Source of the DNA: Desulfosporosinus sp.
Lineage (GTDB): Bacteria; Bacillota; Desulfitobacteriia; Desulfitobacteriales; Desulfitobacteriaceae
NCBI GenBank assembly: GCA_020692355.1
Contig: JAIMKP010000011.1
Span: 1 to 64,000, forward strand
Reading direction: 5' to 3'
DNA: 64,000 nt
Shown piece by piece: positions 16,162 through 26,469 of the stretch (its first letter is position 1; the number at the start of each line of letters is the position of its first letter). A program made the position numbers and the translations under genes. The notes beneath the pieces are model-generated. The model did not search any database. It worked only from the letters and a program-made list of their open reading frames with translations, and was not told the DNA's origin.

Positions 16162-16313
16162 GATGATTCAAGATTCGTTTCTATAACAGATCGGGTAAGA
16201 CGGATGCGCCTCGATGGAGATTTGGAGAGGAGATGGATAAAGGACAAAACGGTTAAACTCGAGGAGAGATTTCAGCAGCAGTATAATCTCAAAGAATAGG
16301 AGGACCCGAATTG

Positions 16314-19300
16314 ATGAAGACCAGCATCGTTATTTTAACGTCTAATAAACTTGGCTATACTCAACAGTGTATCGAAAGTATTCGCAAATACACGGAACCC
16401 AATTCTTATGAGCTAATAGTTGTAGATGATCATTCTAAGGATGGGACTGTGGAATGGTTAAAAGAACAGGATGATATTATTACACTTTTTAGTGAGCAAA
16501 ATGCAACTTTTCCTAGGGGGTATAATCAGGGAATCAAAATTGCATTGGGCGAAAACATTTTACTTTTAAACAATGATACTGTCGTAACAGTTAACTGGTT
16601 AGACAATTTGCTAAAGTGTCTTTATAGTAGCGCTGATATAGGTTTAGTAGGCCCTGTCACAAATAGTTGCTCTTATTATCAAGCTATTAGAACGGATTAT
16701 AGAGACCTGGGTGAGATGAACGAATTTGCATCTAAATATAATTGTTCCAATCCCTTGCTTTGGGAAGAAAGACTGAAATTAGTTGGTTTTTGCGTGTTAA
16801 TTAAAAGAGAAGTCATTAAACAGATTGCACTCTTCGATGAGACCTTTTCACTAGCTGATTTTGGAGATGATGATTATTCTTACAGAGCAAGAAAAGCAGG
16901 TTTCCGATTAATGCTTTGCAAAGACACGTTTATACACCGTTTTGGGAGTATTTCCTCCAAGACAAATAATGAATATGCAAAATTAATCGCGGATAATACA
17001 ATGAAGTTTAAGCAAAAGTGGGGATTCGACGCTTCTTACTCAAGTGTTATACGAAATGAGATTATTGAACTAATGGATACTCCTAAAGACAATTTTATTA
17101 ACGTCCTTGACATAGGGTGTGCCTGTGGTGGAACATTACTAAAAATAAAACATCAATATAAAAATGTTGAACTCTATGGAATTGAACTTAACGAAAATGC
17201 TGCGGAGATTGCCAGTCAGTTTGCTACTGTTATTTCAGAAAACATTGAAACAAGCGAGCTTAGATATCCAGAAGTTTTTTTTGATTATATTATTTTTGCT
17301 GATGTTCTGGAACATTTAAATGATCCGTGGAAAATATTGCAAAAACTAAGCAAATATCTTAAATTAGATGGTAAAATATTAGCCAGCATTCCTAATGTGA
17401 TGCATTATACGGTTCTAAAAGACCTAATTAATGGAAAATGGAATTATGAAGATTCTGGTATTTTAGATAAAACTCACCTTCGGTTTTTTACTATGAGTAC
17501 TGCTAATCAAATGTTTCTGGATGCAGGTTACATTAATATTAAAGTGAATATTTTACCGAAAGCTGATGAAGAAGATCATAAATTTGTCGAAGAATTATGT
17601 CGGCTAAGTGATTCTGAGCAAATAACACAGTTCTTGGCATATCAATATTTGTTTAAAGCTTATAAAGCAACCAACCAGCCAAAAAAGATTTTGGATGATC
17701 CTATTTTGACGAAACCTTCAGAGGATTATCGTAGAAATATAAGCAGCGGTACAAAAACTAAAGGCGTGGACGTAGATTATGCTTACGCTAAACAAATGGT
17801 AGTTCTATCCCAAGAAAGAAAGGTGCAACCAAGCTTGTCAGTTAATGTTAAGCGGGATGCTAGGTTCATTTATCTAACGAGTGGGGCGCCTGAGCCTTTT
17901 TTAAATATAGACACCTCGATAATAGAAGCTTTTAATTGCTTGAATTTGGACTTTAAAATTTTCAATTTGAGACAATTTTCTTCAGATGTTAATGAATTTA
18001 TTAGTCTTATCAACAATTACAATCCGGACTTTATTTTAACAGTGTTTGGACAATTAATACCAGCTGATTACTTAAAAGTACTTACATCAATAAATAAATT
18101 GACTGTTTTATGGACCTTAGACGATCCTCATAATTTGGAATTAGCTCAACATTACGTACCACTTTTTGACCTAGTTTTTACGAATGACCTGAGTTGTTTA
18201 CCCATTTTCAAATATTTAGGGACCAAGGATGTACATGTGTTGTCGGGGGGAGCAGACATAAATAAATATCGCCCTCTCGTTCTCGAAGATAAGCAATATT
18301 CATCGGACATCTTATTAATAGGTAGTTCATTTGAGAAGCGTGTTCATTACATGAAGAGAATAATTGATGAGTTTGGTGACCGTGCGAAAATACTTATAGT
18401 TGGTCCCGGCTGGGGACAAAAACTTGGCAAAGTTTATTCCAGTAAAGTTGTAATATCGGAAACCTGGCTAAGCCCTGAGGAGACTGCTAAATACTATTCT
18501 AACACCAAAGTTAATTTAAATATCCATAGAGCTTCTGATGATACTTATTTGGTTCGTAATGTTGGTAATGTTCCGGTATGGGGTCCTAATCCACGTACTT
18601 TTGAAATCGCTGCTTGTAAATCGTTTCAACTTATAGATGCCTTAGAAGACTTGGGAAATTCATTTCGAATCGGTGAAGAAATTATTACATTTAATTCTTT
18701 GGATAATTTAGTGTCACGATTACATTATTATCTTGCAGAAGATGAGGAAAGAGAACAAATTGCTACAGCAGCATACAAAAAGGTATTAGGGCAGCATACT
18801 ATTGATCACCGTATTCAAAAAATGATCGAGATTCTTAGCGCTAAGTTATTTTTAAAAGAAGTAAATAACCCTAAACAGATACTGATGAAAGAGCCAAAAG
18901 TTTCGATAGTTATCCCTGTCTACAATAATGTAGAACTTACAAAACAATGCCTAGAATCGGTTTTTAAATATACTACCGAACTTGATTATGAGGTAATAGT
19001 AATTGATAACGGTTCTATCGATAATACGGAAAATTTTTTGAGTAGTTTGCAGGACCAAATAATAATTATTAGTAACGATACTAATTTAGGATTTGCAAAG
19101 GCTTGTAATCAAGGTGCAAATTTGGCTAAGGGTAAATATTTGCTCTTTTTAAATAATGATACTGTTTTAACTAAAGAATGGCTAATTAGGATGTTAGAGC
19201 CTATTGAAAACGATAATTCAATTGGTATTGTAGGGTGTAAGTTGCTTTATCCTAATAATAGTATACAGCATGCGGGAATTGGATTTACCGATATACACGG

Positions 19301-20942
19301 TAATTATGAGCCAGTTCATGTATATCAAGGATATTCCCGGTACTCGGAAAATGTAATGTTTTCTAAAGAAGTTCAAGCAGTTACTGGTGCATGTTTATTG
19401 ATAAAACATAATTTGTATTTTGATGTAGAGATGATGGATGAAGGATATGTAAATGGTCTTGAAGATATTGATTTATGCCTTAAGGTTAGAACTAAAGGTT
19501 ATAAGGTTTTTTATGAGTCTGCTGCTGAAGTGTATCATCTTGAATCTCAATCTGTCGGACGATTTAAATATGTATATGAAAATATTAATCTTTTTTTAAT
19601 AAAGTGGTCTCAGCTTGGATTAATTAAAATTGATACAGAGGAAATAAACGGTAAATTTTCCTGGATGAATAATAACACGGGTGTTTTTAAGTATGGCACT
19701 AATGTTAACAATTTAATTTTAATTGAAGAAAGAGTAAGCATTATAGTGTTAACTTTGAATAATTTGGATTATACAAAGCTTTGTATTGAATCAATAATCA
19801 ATAATACACACGGACAGTATGAATTAATCATCGTAGATAATGGCTCTACAGACGGGACTAAAGAATATTTTGAAGGAATCCAACAAGACTACCCAAATCT
19901 TCGCCTCATCTTTAATGATAAAAATGAAGGGTACGCTTATGCCTGTAATCAAGGAGCCGCATTGGGCACGGGCGAATATTTGGTGTTTTTAAATAATGAC
20001 GTTATTGTTCCACCTAATTGGTTGTCCGCTTTGTTAAGCACGTTTGCCCCAGACCTAAGAATAGGAATAGTAGGGCCTTGTACCAATAATTGTGCTGGGC
20101 CACAAAAAGTTGAAGGAATTGAATATAAACTTGAAAATTATCTAGCATATGCTGAGAATTGGCAAAGGAAAAATAAGGGAAGGGTTACTGAGACCAGTAT
20201 GGTTATAGGTTTCTGTATGGCAGTTAGAAAAGGCGTTTTAGATATTATCGGTGGTTTCGATTCAGAATATGGGATCGGAAATTTCGAAGATAATGATTTT
20301 TGTTTACGGGCAAGGATAATTGGGTTCAAAATTGCAATTCGGCATGATGTTTTAATACATCATTTTGGCAGTAGAACCTTTATCAATGAAAAGATAGATT
20401 ATGAGGCTTTGATGGAAAAGAATAAATTGATTTTTGATACTAAATGGCAAAGCTTTAACGACAAGATAAGTGAAGATGAAAAACTCACCTGCATATATGT
20501 ACCCTTGGACTATAATGTCATGTTTAATCGGGAGGTTCCTCCTATAAAGATTAATATGCAAAATAGCAAGAGCATTTTAGCGATTCCAGATTGGGATGAT
20601 CAAGCTACATGGTACTCATTGATTGATAAATTTCTGCAATTATTAAAAATTGAGCCAGAGATTTGCATGGTACTCAGAGTAGATCCTCCGGCTGATGAGG
20701 AATTCCAATCTGTCCTGGAACACCTGGAGATTTTTATGCGGGATTTGGGGATTCAAGATATCCCCAATATCATTTTAGAAGGTACACATTTAAGTCCTTT
20801 CCAGCGTGGCGGCCTTTATACTGCTTGTGAGTATTTTGTAGATTTACCGCAGCAACGGGGCTTCCTCTATCGCCGTGCGGCTGTAGCCTGTGGGTGTAAA
20901 ATTATTACACTAGACAATATCGAAAAGGTCTTTGCTGGTTGA
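16314..20942 (+). CDS. Giant multidomain glycosyltransferase (GT2-methyltransferase-CgeB-GT2-GT2)
   Basis: A single 1542-residue protein with five recognisable parts. Residues 1-230 are a GT2 domain (SIVILTSNKLGYTQQCIESI, VVDDHSKDGT, LLNNDTVV). About 250-410 is a SAM methyltransferase (NVLDIGCACGGTL, then FADVLEHLNDPW). About 515-840 is a CgeB/DUF3880-like glycosyltransferase (LWTLDDPHN, VHVLSGGADINKYRP). About 860-1130 and 1139-1380 are two more GT2 domains (VIDNGSIDNTE, FLNNDTVLT; VDNGSTDGTKE, FLNNDVIVP). A tail of about 160 residues follows. AATAGGAGGA precedes ATG 16314 by nine bases. The gene is clearly AT-rich against its neighbours, suggesting transfer. Position between flgN and flgK suggests flagellin glycosylation. 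Confidence 0.85.
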   Translation: MKTSIVILTSNKLGYTQQCIESIRKYTEPNSYELIVVDDHSKDGTVEWLKEQDDIITLFSEQNATFPRGYNQGIKIALGENILLLNNDTVVTVNWLDNLLKCLYSSADIGLVGPVTNSCSYYQAIRTDYRDLGEMNEFASKYNCSNPLLWEERLKLVGFCVLIKREVIKQIALFDETFSLADFGDDDYSYRARKAGFRLMLCKDTFIHRFGSISSKTNNEYAKLIADNTMKFKQKWGFDASYSSVIRNEIIELMDTPKDNFINVLDIGCACGGTLLKIKHQYKNVELYGIELNENAAEIASQFATVISENIETSELRYPEVFFDYIIFADVLEHLNDPWKILQKLSKYLKLDGKILASIPNVMHYTVLKDLINGKWNYEDSGILDKTHLRFFTMSTANQMFLDAGYINIKVNILPKADEEDHKFVEELCRLSDSEQITQFLAYQYLFKAYKATNQPKKILDDPILTKPSEDYRRNISSGTKTKGVDVDYAYAKQMVVLSQERKVQPSLSVNVKRDARFIYLTSGAPEPFLNIDTSIIEAFNCLNLDFKIFNLRQFSSDVNEFISLINNYNPDFILTVFGQLIPADYLKVLTSINKLTVLWTLDDPHNLELAQHYVPLFDLVFTNDLSCLPIFKYLGTKDVHVLSGGADINKYRPLVLEDKQYSSDILLIGSSFEKRVHYMKRIIDEFGDRAKILIVGPGWGQKLGKVYSSKVVISETWLSPEETAKYYSNTKVNLNIHRASDDTYLVRNVGNVPVWGPNPRTFEIAACKSFQLIDALEDLGNSFRIGEEIITFNSLDNLVSRLHYYLAEDEEREQIATAAYKKVLGQHTIDHRIQKMIEILSAKLFLKEVNNPKQILMKEPKVSIVIPVYNNVELTKQCLESVFKYTTELDYEVIVIDNGSIDNTENFLSSLQDQIIIISNDTNLGFAKACNQGANLAKGKYLLFLNNDTVLTKEWLIRMLEPIENDNSIGIVGCKLLYPNNSIQHAGIGFTDIHGNYEPVHVYQGYSRYSENVMFSKEVQAVTGACLLIKHNLYFDVEMMDEGYVNGLEDIDLCLKVRTKGYKVFYESAAEVYHLESQSVGRFKYVYENINLFLIKWSQLGLIKIDTEEINGKFSWMNNNTGVFKYGTNVNNLILIEERVSIIVLTLNNLDYTKLCIESIINNTHGQYELIIVDNGSTDGTKEYFEGIQQDYPNLRLIFNDKNEGYAYACNQGAALGTGEYLVFLNNDVIVPPNWLSALLSTFAPDLRIGIVGPCTNNCAGPQKVEGIEYKLENYLAYAENWQRKNKGRVTETSMVIGFCMAVRKGVLDIIGGFDSEYGIGNFEDNDFCLRARIIGFKIAIRHDVLIHHFGSRTFINEKIDYEALMEKNKLIFDTKWQSFNDKISEDEKLTCIYVPLDYNVMFNREVPPIKINMQNSKSILAIPDWDDQATWYSLIDKFLQLLKIEPEICMVLRVDPPADEEFQSVLEHLEIFMRDLGIQDIPNIILEGTHLSPFQRGGLYTACEYFVDLPQQRGFLYRRAAVACGCKIITLDNIEKVFAG

Positions 20943-20982
20943 TAATGTTAGAAAGTCAGGCGAGAAATGGGAGGCAGAGCGA

Positions 20983-23571
20983 ATGAAACGAAACGCGCAA
21001 GAGCATGAATACTTGCGGGATCTATTGTATATTGAACGGCACAATGCTGCGACGGAGAAGCTTTTTAGCATAGACGAGGAAGTCTTGAACTTCTACCAAG
21101 GTGTGCAGGACTTCTTGGACGGGCCTCCTGGACTGTTGCCGCAGCCGGGATTTTCCATTTTGCCCGCAGACTGTGAGGCCGATGAGCGTTTTCGGGTATG
21201 GCGTGAACCGTTTTCCAGCCCAGTGGGGCATACCCCGATCCAGATCGCCGTCTTGACGGATGAAGGGGGTGTGCCGGAGGATCTTTCTGCATTGCTAGCA
21301 CAGAATGGGTTCCAGGTCACCGTCCTGGGGAAAGGGGAGCATTTCCTTGCGTTTGAGGGGGAGGAAGGGATGCAGATCGTGCGGCTGCGGGAAAACGACA
21401 GCCTGGAGCGAGCCATTCCCGCAGGGACGGATCTCGTCCTTTGTACGGCCTTGGGGCAAGTGGTCGAGGCTTTTGAACAGGAAAAAGGGAAGATCCTTTA
21501 TTGGGTTTCGGAATCCGATCGTTACCTCCAAGATGAGATTTTCCTTCAGGCTGTGCAGAAGTTGCCCATCTTCCTCGTAGGAAGGCCGGAGCGTGAACGG
21601 GAGGAGCGCGCGGGCCGGTTCGAAGGGTTGTTTCCCGGACGCCGGATCCATGGACTCTCTTCCCCCGCGGAATTTGCCGCGGAGCTGTCCTCTCTTGCCG
21701 CTCTCCCGCCGATCCCATGTGCTTCCCGGATCCAGGCACAGAAGCTCAGCATCTGCATGATTGTGAAAAATGAAGCGGAAAATTTAAGACGTTGCCTGCC
21801 GGAAGCCATGACGTTTGCCGATGAGATCATTGTCGTAGATACCGGTTCGGAGGATGATACGCGGGAAGTTGCCCGCGGTTTTGGGGCTAAGGTCTCCGAC
21901 ATGGTCTGGAGCGGCGATTTCGCTGCGGCGCGCAATGAGAGCCTGCGCCTGGCTACCGGAGAGTGGATCCTGGTGCTTGACGCGGATGAAGTGCTGGCGG
22001 TAGAAAAGGGGCTGGCCTTGAAGGGATTTATCCGACGGGCGCTGGGGCATGTGTATAAAGTCAGCATCTACAATATGGCGACCTTGGCTTACACCAGCCT
22101 GGTGAATCAGATGGTTAGGCTCTTCCGCAACGGACGGGGGTATCGTTATGAGGGGACGATCCACGAACAGCTCATGGGCGAGGAGTACCCTATTCTGAAT
22201 ATTTTTGAGAGTGAGTTGCTGATCTTTCACTATGGTTACCTGCCGGATCATGTGGATAAAAAGGAAAAACACGCGCGTAACCTGGAGATCCTGGAGAGTT
22301 ACCTGGCCAATAATCCGGAAGATCATTTTTACATCTTTAACTATGCGGTGGAGTTGATGGCCCAACAGCGCTGGGAAGAGGCCTTGCACTATTTTCAGGA
22401 TTCCTTTCGTCATTCGGGCGGTGTGCGCATGCACCATCCACTTCTGCTAAATTATATGGCAGCCTGCCTTATGACGCTTTCCCGTTTTTCAGAGGCGGAA
22501 CGGGTATTGAAGGATGCTGCGGCCGTCTACCCGCGCTATCCGGATTTTTATTATCTCTTGGGCGAAATCTATTTTGGACAGAAACGTTTCGCTGAGGCTA
22601 AGAAGGCATTGCATAAGGCCATGCAGGTCGGGGAAGCTTACGGGAAAACCACGAGTTATTATGGCCGGGGAAGCTTTTTGAACGTCTACTTCCTGGCCCG
22701 GATCGCCGAAGGCGAGGGGCGCTGGGCAGACGGTTTGGCCTTGCTTGAGCAGTGGATGCCGGAGTTCACGTTGCCCCAGGGAAAGCACCTTTGGGCTGAT
22801 TGGGCTGTCCAGTATTTGAGCGAAGCGGAGATCGGTGAACACCTGACCAGCAGATTTTGGCGTACGTCCATAAATCTGTACGAACTTTATTTCTTCCTGG
22901 TCGGGGCGTTTTTGAAACATTTCCGCCAGGAGGCCGCGGTGAAGCTCCTGGCTCAAATGCCGGAGACGCTCAAGTCATGGGATGTCTGGCATCTCTACCG
23001 GGGGTGGGTGGAATTTCGGGAGGAACGGTTTACTGCGGCCTGGGAGCAGTGGGGAGAAATCCAGGATGATTCAAACCAAAAAGTCGGGCTTGTGCTGGGT
23101 TTTGCGCATTGGGTAGAGGGTCGGCCGGAGATGGCCGATAGTTTGAACTCAAAGGTACGGGCCTTTTTTAGCGGGGAAAGACTCGATGAGGATGAGGGCG
23201 ATCTTCTTCTGCGGGAAGCCCTTCTTTACCGCAATGTGAACCTTGATGAGGTGGTCTGGGGGTATCCTCAGACGGAGGTCCTGGCAAAGATTTTTTTTGA
23301 ATTGAAACGTCCGGATTTGGAACTGCAGGCTCTCAGCCTTGGATTTGAGCGTGGCACACTGGAGGCGGAGGGATTTACCCGTTTAGGGGATCTGAGCGCG
23401 GAACAGGGATTTTGGGAAGAAGCAGAAAACTTTTGGCACGAGGGATTGAAGAAAAAGCCAACAGATTGGAGCCTTTATACCCGTCTTCTGAGCCAGTATC
23501 AGCACTTTGGGGAGAAAGAAAAAAGCAATGAACTGGTGCGAAGGCGCAGGGAAGTTTTTTTTCGCAGCTAA
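20983..23571 (+). CDS. GT2 glycosyltransferase with TPR repeats
   Basis: The 862-residue protein has an N-terminal region of unclear type (1-250), a GT2 domain at about 255-470 (KLSICMIVKNEAENLRRCLP, VVDTGSEDDTREVA, VLDADEVL with the metal-binding DAD), then tetratricopeptide repeats to the C terminus (for example YPDFYYLLGEIYFGQKRFAE). The GT2-TPR layout resembles SunS-like and flagellin O-glycosylating enzymes. ATG 20983 is chosen because TGGGAGG lies eight bases before it; a TTG at 20932 overlaps the previous gene. Base composition returns to that of the host here, unlike the AT-rich gene before it. Confidence 0.85.
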   Translation: MKRNAQEHEYLRDLLYIERHNAATEKLFSIDEEVLNFYQGVQDFLDGPPGLLPQPGFSILPADCEADERFRVWREPFSSPVGHTPIQIAVLTDEGGVPEDLSALLAQNGFQVTVLGKGEHFLAFEGEEGMQIVRLRENDSLERAIPAGTDLVLCTALGQVVEAFEQEKGKILYWVSESDRYLQDEIFLQAVQKLPIFLVGRPEREREERAGRFEGLFPGRRIHGLSSPAEFAAELSSLAALPPIPCASRIQAQKLSICMIVKNEAENLRRCLPEAMTFADEIIVVDTGSEDDTREVARGFGAKVSDMVWSGDFAAARNESLRLATGEWILVLDADEVLAVEKGLALKGFIRRALGHVYKVSIYNMATLAYTSLVNQMVRLFRNGRGYRYEGTIHEQLMGEEYPILNIFESELLIFHYGYLPDHVDKKEKHARNLEILESYLANNPEDHFYIFNYAVELMAQQRWEEALHYFQDSFRHSGGVRMHHPLLLNYMAACLMTLSRFSEAERVLKDAAAVYPRYPDFYYLLGEIYFGQKRFAEAKKALHKAMQVGEAYGKTTSYYGRGSFLNVYFLARIAEGEGRWADGLALLEQWMPEFTLPQGKHLWADWAVQYLSEAEIGEHLTSRFWRTSINLYELYFFLVGAFLKHFRQEAAVKLLAQMPETLKSWDVWHLYRGWVEFREERFTAAWEQWGEIQDDSNQKVGLVLGFAHWVEGRPEMADSLNSKVRAFFSGERLDEDEGDLLLREALLYRNVNLDEVVWGYPQTEVLAKIFFELKRPDLELQALSLGFERGTLEAEGFTRLGDLSAEQGFWEEAENFWHEGLKKKPTDWSLYTRLLSQYQHFGEKEKSNELVRRRREVFFRS

Positions 23572-23596
23572 AGTTTTCTCGTTTTTATGCCGATAA
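23569..23596 (+). promoter_or_regulatory. Sigma-28 promoter for flgK
   Basis: TAAA (23569-23572) is followed after 16 bases by a perfect GCCGATAA (23589-23596), matching the sigma-28/SigD consensus. The -35 box includes the stop codon of the glycosyltransferase gene. The expected transcript starts near 23603, about 45 bases before flgK. Confidence 0.85.
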
Positions 23597-23648
23597 CGAT
23601 CATAAGGTGGCAAGTTGCCGCTTATGACGGTAAACGTGAGGTGAGGGC

Positions 23649-25136
23649 ATGCCTTCGACATTTTTTGGTCTTGAACTGGGCCGTCGGGCTTTGATGGCTC
23701 AGCAGATGGCCCTCGATGTAACAGGACATAATATCAGCAATGCCAGTACGGAGGGCTATACTCGGCAAGTGGCGAATTTGGCTGCGCCTCAGCCTTATTC
23801 CGTTTGGAACTTTGGGCATGCTGTGACCCTGGGTGCCGGGGTGGACTTATCCTCCGTCACCCGTGCTAGGGATGCGTTTGTGGATATGCAATACCGGAAC
23901 CAGACGTCTCTTCAGGCTTACTGGACGGATCGTCAGGATGGGATGCAGAAAGTTCAGGGGGCGATGAACGAGCCTTCGGCCAATAGCTTGCACGGTGATA
24001 TGGATGCCTTTTGGGCTTCTTTTGGCGATCTGGCCAACAATCCCGAGAATGCTGGAGCGCGATCGGTGGTGACCGAACGCGCTTCGGCCTTAACGGAAGG
24101 GTTTCATCAAGTGGTGAACCAGCTCAACGGGATCAAACAGAGCTTTCAGGATGCAGCCAAGGTCAGTGTGGATCAGGTGAACGTGACCGCTAAACAGATT
24201 GCGGAACTCAATCAACAGATTCGAACTGCAGAAGTGAATGGAGACAACCCGAATGATCTGCGCGACCAGCGCGATTACTTAGTGGATCAACTTTCTAAGT
24301 ATTTCAATGTTATGGTGAGCGAAAGCAAGGATCCGAACTTCACCGATCGCAGTGTGAATATCTACAACGTCATGGTGGGACAGCACGCGCTGATCAATGA
24401 TACGATTGCGGATAGCCTGCAAGCACCGGACTTCAGCACATCCCCTCCGACGCTGAACTGGAGCAACGGGATTCCTGTCCAGGCGGGAGATGGCAACAAT
24501 GGGAATGTGGGCAGTGTCAAGGCCAGCTTTGATATGTTGAGTTACCTCTCGACCTTGAAAGTAAAATATGACTCTTTGGCTCAAGGGATCGTCGATGCAG
24601 TCAACGTCATCCACCAGCAGGGGTATGATTTAAATGGCAATCCGGGGGTAGCCTTCTTCACCTACACCGCCGGAGATGCTGCGGCGACGATGGACATTAC
24701 CTCAGCGCTGAAAGGCAACCCGAGTCTGATCGCGGCTGCCGGTACGGCTCCCTCGGGAGGGGGGAACACCGCCGCCGACGGGGCCAATGCGTTGAAACTG
24801 GCCGCTTTTAAAGACGGGTTTAGCGGGATAGCGGTGGGGAGCGCTCCGTTTGATACGCCGACATTTACCCAAGCCTCCTCATTTTCTGACTATTATGGCG
24901 CGACGGTGGCGGGTGTCGGGGTGGACGGGCAGGAGGCCGACCGCATGACAGCCAGCACCGCGGTTCTGGTGAATCACCTCTCCAACCAGAGACAGTCCCT
25001 TTCCGGGGTGTCTCTCGATGAGGAGATGACGAATTTGGTGCGCTTTCAAAAGAACTATGCTGCGGCGGCGCGGATGGTGACGATGATGGATGATATGTTG
25101 GATACCATTGTCAATCGCTTAGGCATGACACGATAG
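23649..25136 (+). CDS. flgK: Flagellar hook-filament junction protein FlgK
   Basis: FlgK (HAP1) joins hook to filament and is exported by the flagellar machinery. The 495-residue protein has the conserved N terminus STFFGLELGRRALMAQQMAL, then ISNASTEGYTRQVANL, and a C-terminal coiled coil ending VSLDEEMTNLVRFQKNYAAA. GTGAGGTGAGGGC precedes ATG 23649. It heads a sigma-28 dependent unit flgK-flgL-yviE-fliW-csrA, with only 12 bases to flgL. Confidence 0.95.
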   Translation: MPSTFFGLELGRRALMAQQMALDVTGHNISNASTEGYTRQVANLAAPQPYSVWNFGHAVTLGAGVDLSSVTRARDAFVDMQYRNQTSLQAYWTDRQDGMQKVQGAMNEPSANSLHGDMDAFWASFGDLANNPENAGARSVVTERASALTEGFHQVVNQLNGIKQSFQDAAKVSVDQVNVTAKQIAELNQQIRTAEVNGDNPNDLRDQRDYLVDQLSKYFNVMVSESKDPNFTDRSVNIYNVMVGQHALINDTIADSLQAPDFSTSPPTLNWSNGIPVQAGDGNNGNVGSVKASFDMLSYLSTLKVKYDSLAQGIVDAVNVIHQQGYDLNGNPGVAFFTYTAGDAAATMDITSALKGNPSLIAAAGTAPSGGGNTAADGANALKLAAFKDGFSGIAVGSAPFDTPTFTQASSFSDYYGATVAGVGVDGQEADRMTASTAVLVNHLSNQRQSLSGVSLDEEMTNLVRFQKNYAAAARMVTMMDDMLDTIVNRLGMTR

Positions 25137-25148
25137 GAGGAAAGCGAG

Positions 25149-26030
25149 ATGCGCATAACGAACCAAATGTTGGGGCAGAATCTGATGTTGAACTTGACCA
25201 CCGTGCAGGATAAACTCAATACCGACCAAAATCAGTTGTCCTCCGGACACCGAATCTTTCTTCCGTCCGATGATCCGGTGGGCATTGAGTCGGCGCTCCG
25301 GATCGAGAGTACGCTCACCGCAGTCCATAGTTGGCGGGCCAATGCGGATCAGGGGCTTTCTTTCCTACAGACTACAGACGGAGCTTTGAATAACGTCATG
25401 ACCATGCTGCAGCGGGCCCGCGAGTTGGCGGTACAGGGAGCGAGCGACACGATCGGGGCTCAGGGCCGGGCGGATATTGCCAAAGAAGCGCAGCAGATCC
25501 TCGAGCAGACGGGGGTTGTGGCCAACACGAAATTCGGTTCCAAGTACCTGTTTGGGGGGACCAATACGAACCAGCCTTGGGATGCTGCCACCAGCACCTG
25601 GAACGGAAATTCGGGAGCCATTAATTATGAGATTGGAAGTCAGTCTTTTGTTCAGATCAACACGGATGGTCAGCAACTTTTTCAACCCACGAGTGGACAG
25701 GGAGTCTTTCAGACCCTGCAGAATTTCGTCAGTCACTTAAATAATAATCAGCAGGATTTGATCAGTCAGGATATAGGAGCGTTGGATAGTCAGCTGCAAA
25801 ATGTCATGGCTGTGCGCTCAGAGGTGGGAGCACGCAGCAACCGGATGCAGACCATTCAGACTCAGCTAGATGCCATGAATACGGAACTTACCCGCAATTT
25901 GTCCAAGATTCAGGATGTCGATGTCTCCAAAGTGGTGATCGACCTGAACAATCAGGAAAATGTCTACCGGGCTGCTCTGTCCGTGGGGGCACGCATTATC
26001 CAGCCATCCCTGGTGGACTTCATGAGGTAG
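25149..26030 (+). CDS. flgL: Flagellar hook-filament junction protein FlgL
   Basis: FlgL (HAP3) is the second junction protein, a flagellin-like protein of 293 residues. The N terminus (RITNQMLGQNLMLNLTTVQD, then LSSGHRIFLPSDDPVGIESA) and the C-terminal helix (LSKIQDVDVSKVVIDLNNQE) are those of the family. AGGAGGAAAGCG lies before the ATG. It follows flgK by 12 bases and precedes the YviE-like gene by seven. Confidence 0.95.
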   Translation: MRITNQMLGQNLMLNLTTVQDKLNTDQNQLSSGHRIFLPSDDPVGIESALRIESTLTAVHSWRANADQGLSFLQTTDGALNNVMTMLQRARELAVQGASDTIGAQGRADIAKEAQQILEQTGVVANTKFGSKYLFGGTNTNQPWDAATSTWNGNSGAINYEIGSQSFVQINTDGQQLFQPTSGQGVFQTLQNFVSHLNNNQQDLISQDIGALDSQLQNVMAVRSEVGARSNRMQTIQTQLDAMNTELTRNLSKIQDVDVSKVVIDLNNQENVYRAALSVGARIIQPSLVDFMR

Positions 26031-26037
26031 ACGAGCT

Positions 26038-26454
26038 ATGAATAACACGCTCAGAGGCGTCTATGCGAGCATCAGCACGTCTTGGGATATGTTGCAGGTT
26101 CCGGCTGATATCACGATGCGACAGGTACCTCCGGTGGTGAACATCGATTACAGGGCTGCCCGAGCTTCGATTGGGTATGAAGAGCCTCTCGCTTTTCAGG
26201 TATCCTTTTCGCATCAGGCCTTGGAGGCCGCGCAAAAAGGGATCGAACGGCGAACGTGGGAAGGGCTATTCTTGGAAAATTCCCGCGCGGGCAAGGCGGT
26301 CTTTGCTGAGTTGGTGCAACAGGAAGATAAAAAGGACGTCGGAACGGTCGTCCTTGCTTTTGTGGAGTCAGTTCGGATTATAGCCCGTCCACAGCCTGTG
26401 CAGTTTAGGGTGGAGACTGGCGGGGTAAGGCTCAAAGTGGATGTGCAGATCTAG
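26038..26454 (+). CDS. yviE: YviE-like protein (DUF6470)
   Basis: A 138-residue protein between flgL and fliW, the place held by yviE in Bacillus subtilis. It contains the motif PPVVNIDYRAARASIGYEEP and a C-terminal beta-rich end (PVQFRVETGGVRLKVDVQI) typical of this poorly studied family. There is no signal or membrane segment. Its role is unknown; constant linkage to flgL and fliW argues for a filament-assembly function. Confidence 0.75.
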   Translation: MNNTLRGVYASISTSWDMLQVPADITMRQVPPVVNIDYRAARASIGYEEPLAFQVSFSHQALEAAQKGIERRTWEGLFLENSRAGKAVFAELVQQEDKKDVGTVVLAFVESVRIIARPQPVQFRVETGGVRLKVDVQI

Positions 26455-26469
26455 GAAGGATGAGGCGAA

